Assembly: GCA_017404665.1 (NCBI GenBank)
Contig: JAFRBX010000049.1
Location: 1 to 55,571 of the forward strand
Source of the DNA: Ruminococcus sp.
Lineage (GTDB): Bacteria > Bacillota > Clostridia > Oscillospirales > Acutalibacteraceae
DNA: 55,571 nt
Direction: 5' to 3'
Positions 52,989 through 55,571 of the stretch are shown here, piece by piece. Made by a program: the position numbers and the translations under genes. The first letter of the stretch is position 1, and each line of letters opens with the position of its first letter. The notes beneath the pieces are model-generated. The model searched no databases. It worked only from the letters and a program-made list of their open reading frames with translations, and was not told where the DNA came from.

Positions 52989-53531
52989 ATGGAAAAAATC
53001 AAAAATCTGTTTATCAAATACAAAGAGATCGTCATGTATATCATCTTCGGCGTGCTGACCACGCTGGTCAACTGGGTGGTTTACTGGGTGACAGAACCGC
53101 TGCTGAGCTCCGCGATGCACGGCGATCAGGTGATCTGGACGATCTTCGGCAAGAATATCACGATGTCTATCTTAGCGATCTTCCTCGCGAACTTTATCGC
53201 GTGGGTCGCGGGCGTTGTGTTCGCGTTTGTCACCAACAAGATCTGGGTGTTCGAATCCAAGTCGTGGCGGTTCGGGCTGGTGATGAAGGAGCTGTGGCTC
53301 TTTGTACTCGCCCGTCTGATCACCGGCGTGCTGGAGTGGTTCGGCGTGCCGCTGCTGGTCGCGATTGGACTGAATCAGCCGCTGTTCGGCGCGGAGGGCT
53401 TTGTCGCCAAGCTGATCGTCAGCGTGGTCGTCGTCATTCTCAATTATGTTTTCTCAAAGCTGATCATCTTCCGGAAGAAGGATAAGAAGAAAGATCAGTT
53501 GGAAAAAGCGGCGGAAAATTTGAATAAATGA
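52989..53531 (+). CDS. GtrA/GtcA-family membrane protein
   Basis: This 180-residue protein has four membrane helices with the GtrA pattern (YIIFGVLTTLVNWVVYW, then FVTNKIWVFES). These proteins are thought to flip the undecaprenyl-linked sugar made by the partner glycosyltransferase. I favour ATG 52989, one base after the upstream stop; an ATG at 52971 overlaps it. The C-terminus is lysine-rich. Confidence 0.85.
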   Translation: MEKIKNLFIKYKEIVMYIIFGVLTTLVNWVVYWVTEPLLSSAMHGDQVIWTIFGKNITMSILAIFLANFIAWVAGVVFAFVTNKIWVFESKSWRFGLVMKELWLFVLARLITGVLEWFGVPLLVAIGLNQPLFGAEGFVAKLIVSVVVVILNYVFSKLIIFRKKDKKKDQLEKAAENLNK

Positions 53532-53536
53532 TACGG

Positions 53537-53553
53537 GGCGCGGAGACCGCGCC
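53537..53553 (+). terminator. Hairpin after gtrA
   Basis: GGCGCGG / CCGCGCC with a 3-base loop is followed by TTTCC. It is a weak terminator and is followed by a palindromic repeat. Confidence 0.55.
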
Positions 53554-53562
53554 TTTCCTATA

Positions 53563-53584
53563 GGCTCCCTTAGAAAAGGGAGCC
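53563..53584. repeat. Palindrome GGCTCCCTTAG-AAAAGGGAGCC
   Basis: It is the same hairpin module found inside elements A1 and A3 and at 40910-40929. Confidence 0.7.
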
Positions 53585-53745
53585 TTATGTGCGGAAAAAC
53601 TGCTTTTGCTGGTGATTTTATACAACTGAGAGCCGTTTTTTTCTACATCGAATGAAGAAAAAACGCTTTTTTTGGCAAAGTTCATATGCTATACTATTTA
53701 TATATAGCATTTAAGCATATAAATTTAAACATTCCGGAGGTTATT

Positions 53746-54696
53746 ATGAGTTATAGAGTAGGTATCGATTTGGGCGGCACCAACATCGTCGCGGGCGTTG
53801 TGGACGACGACTACAACATCATCGCGAAAGCCAACTGCAAAACCAACGTTCCCCGTCCCGAGGCGGAGATCTGCGACTCGATGGCGGCTGTCGTCAAGGA
53901 AGCCATCAAAAAGGCAAAGCTCAAGATGGATGACATCGACTATATCGGCATCGGCGTACCCGGCGCGGTGAACCCCGAGACCCGCATCATCGAGACCTCC
54001 CCGAACCTGTTCTTCAAAAACTGGGAGATCGCGAAGATGATGGAGGAACGCCTCCATAAATATACCAAGGTCGAGAACGACGCGAACGCCGCGGCGCTGG
54101 GCGAGTTCCTCGCCGGCTCCGCAAAGGGCGCCAGAAACGCGATCGCCATCACGCTGGGCACCGGCGTGGGCGGCGGCATCGTCATCGACGGCAAAATCTA
54201 TTCCGGCTCCAACTACGCAGGCGCCGAGCTGGGTCATATGGTCATTGTCAAGGACGGCAGAGAGTGCGGCTGCGGCAGAAAGGGCTGCTGGGAGGCGTAC
54301 GCTTCGGCTACCGCGCTGATCAACATGACCAAAGAGGCGATCCGCAATGAAAAGGCGGAGTTCTCCTATATGCTCCATCTGGCGGACGACGATATCGACA
54401 ACGTCAACGGCAAGACCGCCTTTGACGCGCAGCAGGCGGGCGATAACACCGGCGCTGAGGTTGTCGAAAAGTACATTGGTTATCTGGCGACGGGGCTTAT
54501 CAACATCATCAATATTTTCCAGCCCGACGTACTGTGCATCGGCGGCGGCATCGCGGGACAGGGAGAGAATCTGCTGGCTCCGCTGCGTGCGATCATTGAG
54601 AAGGAGCGCTTCACCAAGTATAACGAGAAGCAGACAAAGGTTTGCATCGCAACCCTCGGCAATGACGCCGGCATCATCGGCGCGGCTTGTCTGTAA
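53746..54696 (+). CDS. glk: ROK-family glucokinase
   Basis: This 316-residue sugar kinase has the phosphate motif GIDLGGTNIVAG (6-17), ENDANAAALGE, the loop LGTGVGGGI and the ROK zinc motif GHMVIVKDGRECGCGRKGCWE. It would phosphorylate glucose to glucose-6-phosphate in the cytoplasm; other hexoses cannot be excluded. I chose ATG 53746, with GGAGG five bases upstream; an in-frame ATG at 53686 is not favoured. A strong terminator follows. Confidence 0.92.
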   Translation: MSYRVGIDLGGTNIVAGVVDDDYNIIAKANCKTNVPRPEAEICDSMAAVVKEAIKKAKLKMDDIDYIGIGVPGAVNPETRIIETSPNLFFKNWEIAKMMEERLHKYTKVENDANAAALGEFLAGSAKGARNAIAITLGTGVGGGIVIDGKIYSGSNYAGAELGHMVIVKDGRECGCGRKGCWEAYASATALINMTKEAIRNEKAEFSYMLHLADDDIDNVNGKTAFDAQQAGDNTGAEVVEKYIGYLATGLINIINIFQPDVLCIGGGIAGQGENLLAPLRAIIEKERFTKYNEKQTKVCIATLGNDAGIIGAACL

Positions 54697-54718
54697 CCGC
54701 AATTATAATAGTATAAGG

Positions 54719-54750
54719 AATCGCGGCGTCGGAAGGCGCCGCGATTTTTT
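54719..54750 (+). terminator. Terminator of the glucokinase gene
   Basis: AATCGCGGCG / CGCCGCGATT with an 8-base loop is followed by TTTT. Confidence 0.92.
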
Positions 54751-54752
54751 GG

Positions 54753-54781
54753 TTGCTTTTATCAGCTTTATGTGGTAAGAT
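54753..54781 (+). promoter_or_regulatory. Promoter of the candidate structured RNA
   Basis: TTGCTT, 17 bases, TAAGAT. A start about seven bases downstream would fall at 54787-54789, exactly on the first arm of the closing stem of the RNA. Confidence 0.65.
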
Positions 54782-54786
54782 GGAGG

Positions 54787-54987
54787 TGCGACAAAATTTC
54801 ATGGTTCGTTTTTACGGATTATGGTACCTTAATTCAATAGATGTAAATCAGAGCAGTACTGTGCTTCAGCAAAAGCACAGGGCTTCTTTGTGCTCCTCTG
54901 ATTTACGGTAGGTACCACGAGTTTTGTCGCAGAAACTGGAAGTCATGTGTTTTTCGCGCGCGGCTTCTCGGAGCTGCGCGTTTTTTT
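54787..54987 (+). ncRNA. Candidate structured RNA with its own promoter and terminator
   Basis: The outer stem TGCGACAAAA (54787-54796) pairs perfectly with TTTTGTCGCA (54922-54931) and continues inward as TTC..TGGT with ACCA..GAG. An asymmetric open region of about 35 and 6 bases follows. The inner stem is GTAAATCAGAG (54843-54853) with CTCTGATTTAC (54896-54906), 11 perfect pairs, closing a hairpin CTGTGCTT / AAGCACAG. An alternative AGCACA / TGTGCT pairing is possible. A terminator (54957-54987) ends it. The length of about 200 bases and the layout recall 6S RNA, but I do not recognise its sequence. It could instead be the leader of the small ORF at 55008. Confidence 0.6.
54957..54987 (+). 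terminator. Terminator before the 59-residue ORF
   Basis: CGCGCGGCT / AGCTGCGCG (one G-U pair) with a 6-base loop is followed by seven T. Confidence 0.88.
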
Positions 54988-55007
54988 GTGAGGGGGAGGC
55001 ACTAAAC

Positions 55008-55187
55008 ATGGAAGTCGATTTTGAAAAGTCTTTTTCGGATTTTTTAGAACGGGAAGAGTACGACTGGGCGGAGCAGGCGCTGTTTGCTACAGTACGAGCT
55101 GCATATAAAGCAGGATGGAAAGCCGCGGGCGGTCAGCCGCCGCAGCGGCAGAACGTTATGCAAATCATAAAGGATAAAGAGAAATAA
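55008..55187 (+). CDS. Small protein of 59 residues, unknown
   Basis: The ORF starts at ATG eight bases after GGGGAGG and encodes an acidic first half (MEVDFEKSFSDFLEREEYDW), an alanine-rich middle (FATVRAAYKAGWKAAGG) and a basic end. It is predicted helical, with no membrane segment or cysteine. It lies directly behind a terminator and the candidate RNA, and ahead of the rRNA promoter. The good ribosome site and ordered composition favour a real gene. I do not recognise its family; no function is proposed. Confidence 0.6.
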   Translation: MEVDFEKSFSDFLEREEYDWAEQALFATVRAAYKAGWKAAGGQPPQRQNVMQIIKDKEK

Positions 55188-55319
55188 GCCGAACTATGCC
55201 GATTTATGGTACTTTATTGCGGTAATGCACAAAACGGATAACAAGATGTTGTGATGGTGTTACAAAAAACATCAAGAAATTGGGTTTGAAAAAATTTGAA
55301 AAATTTTGCGAAAAAAGGC
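55188..55319. other. Spacer before the rRNA promoter
   Basis: No gene is seen. GATTTATGGTACTTTATTGC near 55200 resembles GGATTATGGTACCTTAATTC near 54816 in the RNA. The last 35 bases are A- and T-tract rich (about 55286-55316), like an UP element. Confidence 0.5.
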
Positions 55320-55348
55320 TTGACTTTTGTGTTTGTACGCAGTATAAT
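55320..55348 (+). promoter_or_regulatory. rRNA operon promoter
   Basis: TTGACT, 17 bases, TATAAT, preceded by A/T tracts suited to an UP element. Near-consensus strength is what rRNA promoters show. Confidence 0.9.
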
Positions 55349-55354
55349 CTAAAT

Positions 55355-55571
55355 GTTCGCTAATCAAGAAAGCGACCTCAAAATCCGTTGTTTTTCACAA
55401 CGAAACGAGCTTGTTTTCGTGATTTGTGACAAAGGACCTTGAAAATTAAACAACGAAGAAGATAACCCGTAATTACTTTGAGAGCATTTGTGGAGACACA
55501 AAGAGTACTCAAGAAATTACAGATGTAAATTTACATCTAAAGTAATCTGGAAAACAGATTATTCAAAACGC
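55355..55571 (+). promoter_or_regulatory. rRNA leader with boxA-like sequence and three hairpins
   Basis: GGACCTTGAAAATTAAAC (55433-55451) matches the boxA-type antitermination sequence found before Firmicutes 16S genes. Three hairpins follow: GTAATT..CTTTGAG..TTTGTG with its complement (55469-55520), the perfect palindrome AGATGTAAATTTACATCT (55521-55538), and TAATCTG / CAGATTA (55543-55561). The 16S gene itself would begin after the window's end. Confidence 0.75.

Noticed and set aside
54787-54931. Reading the folded region as a T-box or tmRNA
   Set aside because: TGGTACC recalls part of the T-box sequence, but the conserved AGGGTGGNACCGCG is absent; no tRNA-like end or tag-peptide frame supports tmRNA.

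Overview
The window is a chromosomal replication-origin region from a member of the Clostridia. Gene content and order (rpmH, rnpA, yidD, yidC, jag, mnmE, mnmG, rsmG, noc, parA, parB on one arm; dnaA, dnaN, rlbA, recF, remB, gyrB, gyrA on the other), together with two dockerin-bearing secreted proteins, suggest a gut Ruminococcus-like (Oscillospiraceae) bacterium. That placement is inference from synteny and protein style, not from a 16S sequence.

Layout. 1-2400: an ABC-type metal (probably zinc) transporter ATPase and permease plus a lipoprotein. 2400-3600: a membrane acyltransferase. 3639-15344: the left replication arm, all on the minus strand, serS-parB-parA, noc, rsmG-mnmG, mnmE, jag, yidC, yidD, rnpA, rpmH. 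15345-15694: the probable oriC, AT-rich, with DnaA-box-like sites and divergent promoters for rpmH and dnaA. 15695-28835: the right arm on the plus strand, dnaA, dnaN, rlbA, recF, remB, two zinc-ribbon membrane proteins, gyrB, gyrA, zapA and a U32 peptidase-family protein. 29082-35735: dut, mreBCD, a class B penicillin-binding protein, a MinD-like ATPase and mgsA. 35825-38066: a two-component system. 38405-48638: an accessory block with two dockerin proteins sharing an unrecognised N-terminal domain, hydE, tcdA, asnB, ribF, and an ECF sigma/anti-sigma pair upstream of the second dockerin protein. 48759-53531: a YfhO / glycosyltransferase / GtrA trio, probably for cell-envelope glycosylation. 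53746-54696: a ROK glucokinase. 54753-55187: a promoter, a strongly folded candidate RNA, a terminator and a 59-residue ORF. 55320-55571: promoter and leader of an rRNA operon whose 16S gene would begin just past the window.

Four perfect 16-bp parS sites (TGTTTCACGTGAAACA) lie around the origin, one inside mnmG, and both a ParB and a Noc-type paralogue are encoded. The intergenic DNA is unusually rich in repeats: at least eleven arrays of a degenerate 7-bp unit (YAGTGRY), a family of palindromic elements with fixed ends (GGTTGAGATTGCCAC ... TCGCAATGACA) and unrelated palindromic centres, and hairpins of the CTCCCTTAGAAAAGGGAG type. Several sit directly on gene ends, and two supply the stop codon.

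The points most worth a second look are the DnaA domain IV signature, which differs at three residues known to read the DnaA box; the candidate RNA at 54787-54987; the sigma/anti-sigma/dockerin cluster with its shared domain; and the heptad repeats, two arrays of which lie within 5 bp of parS.
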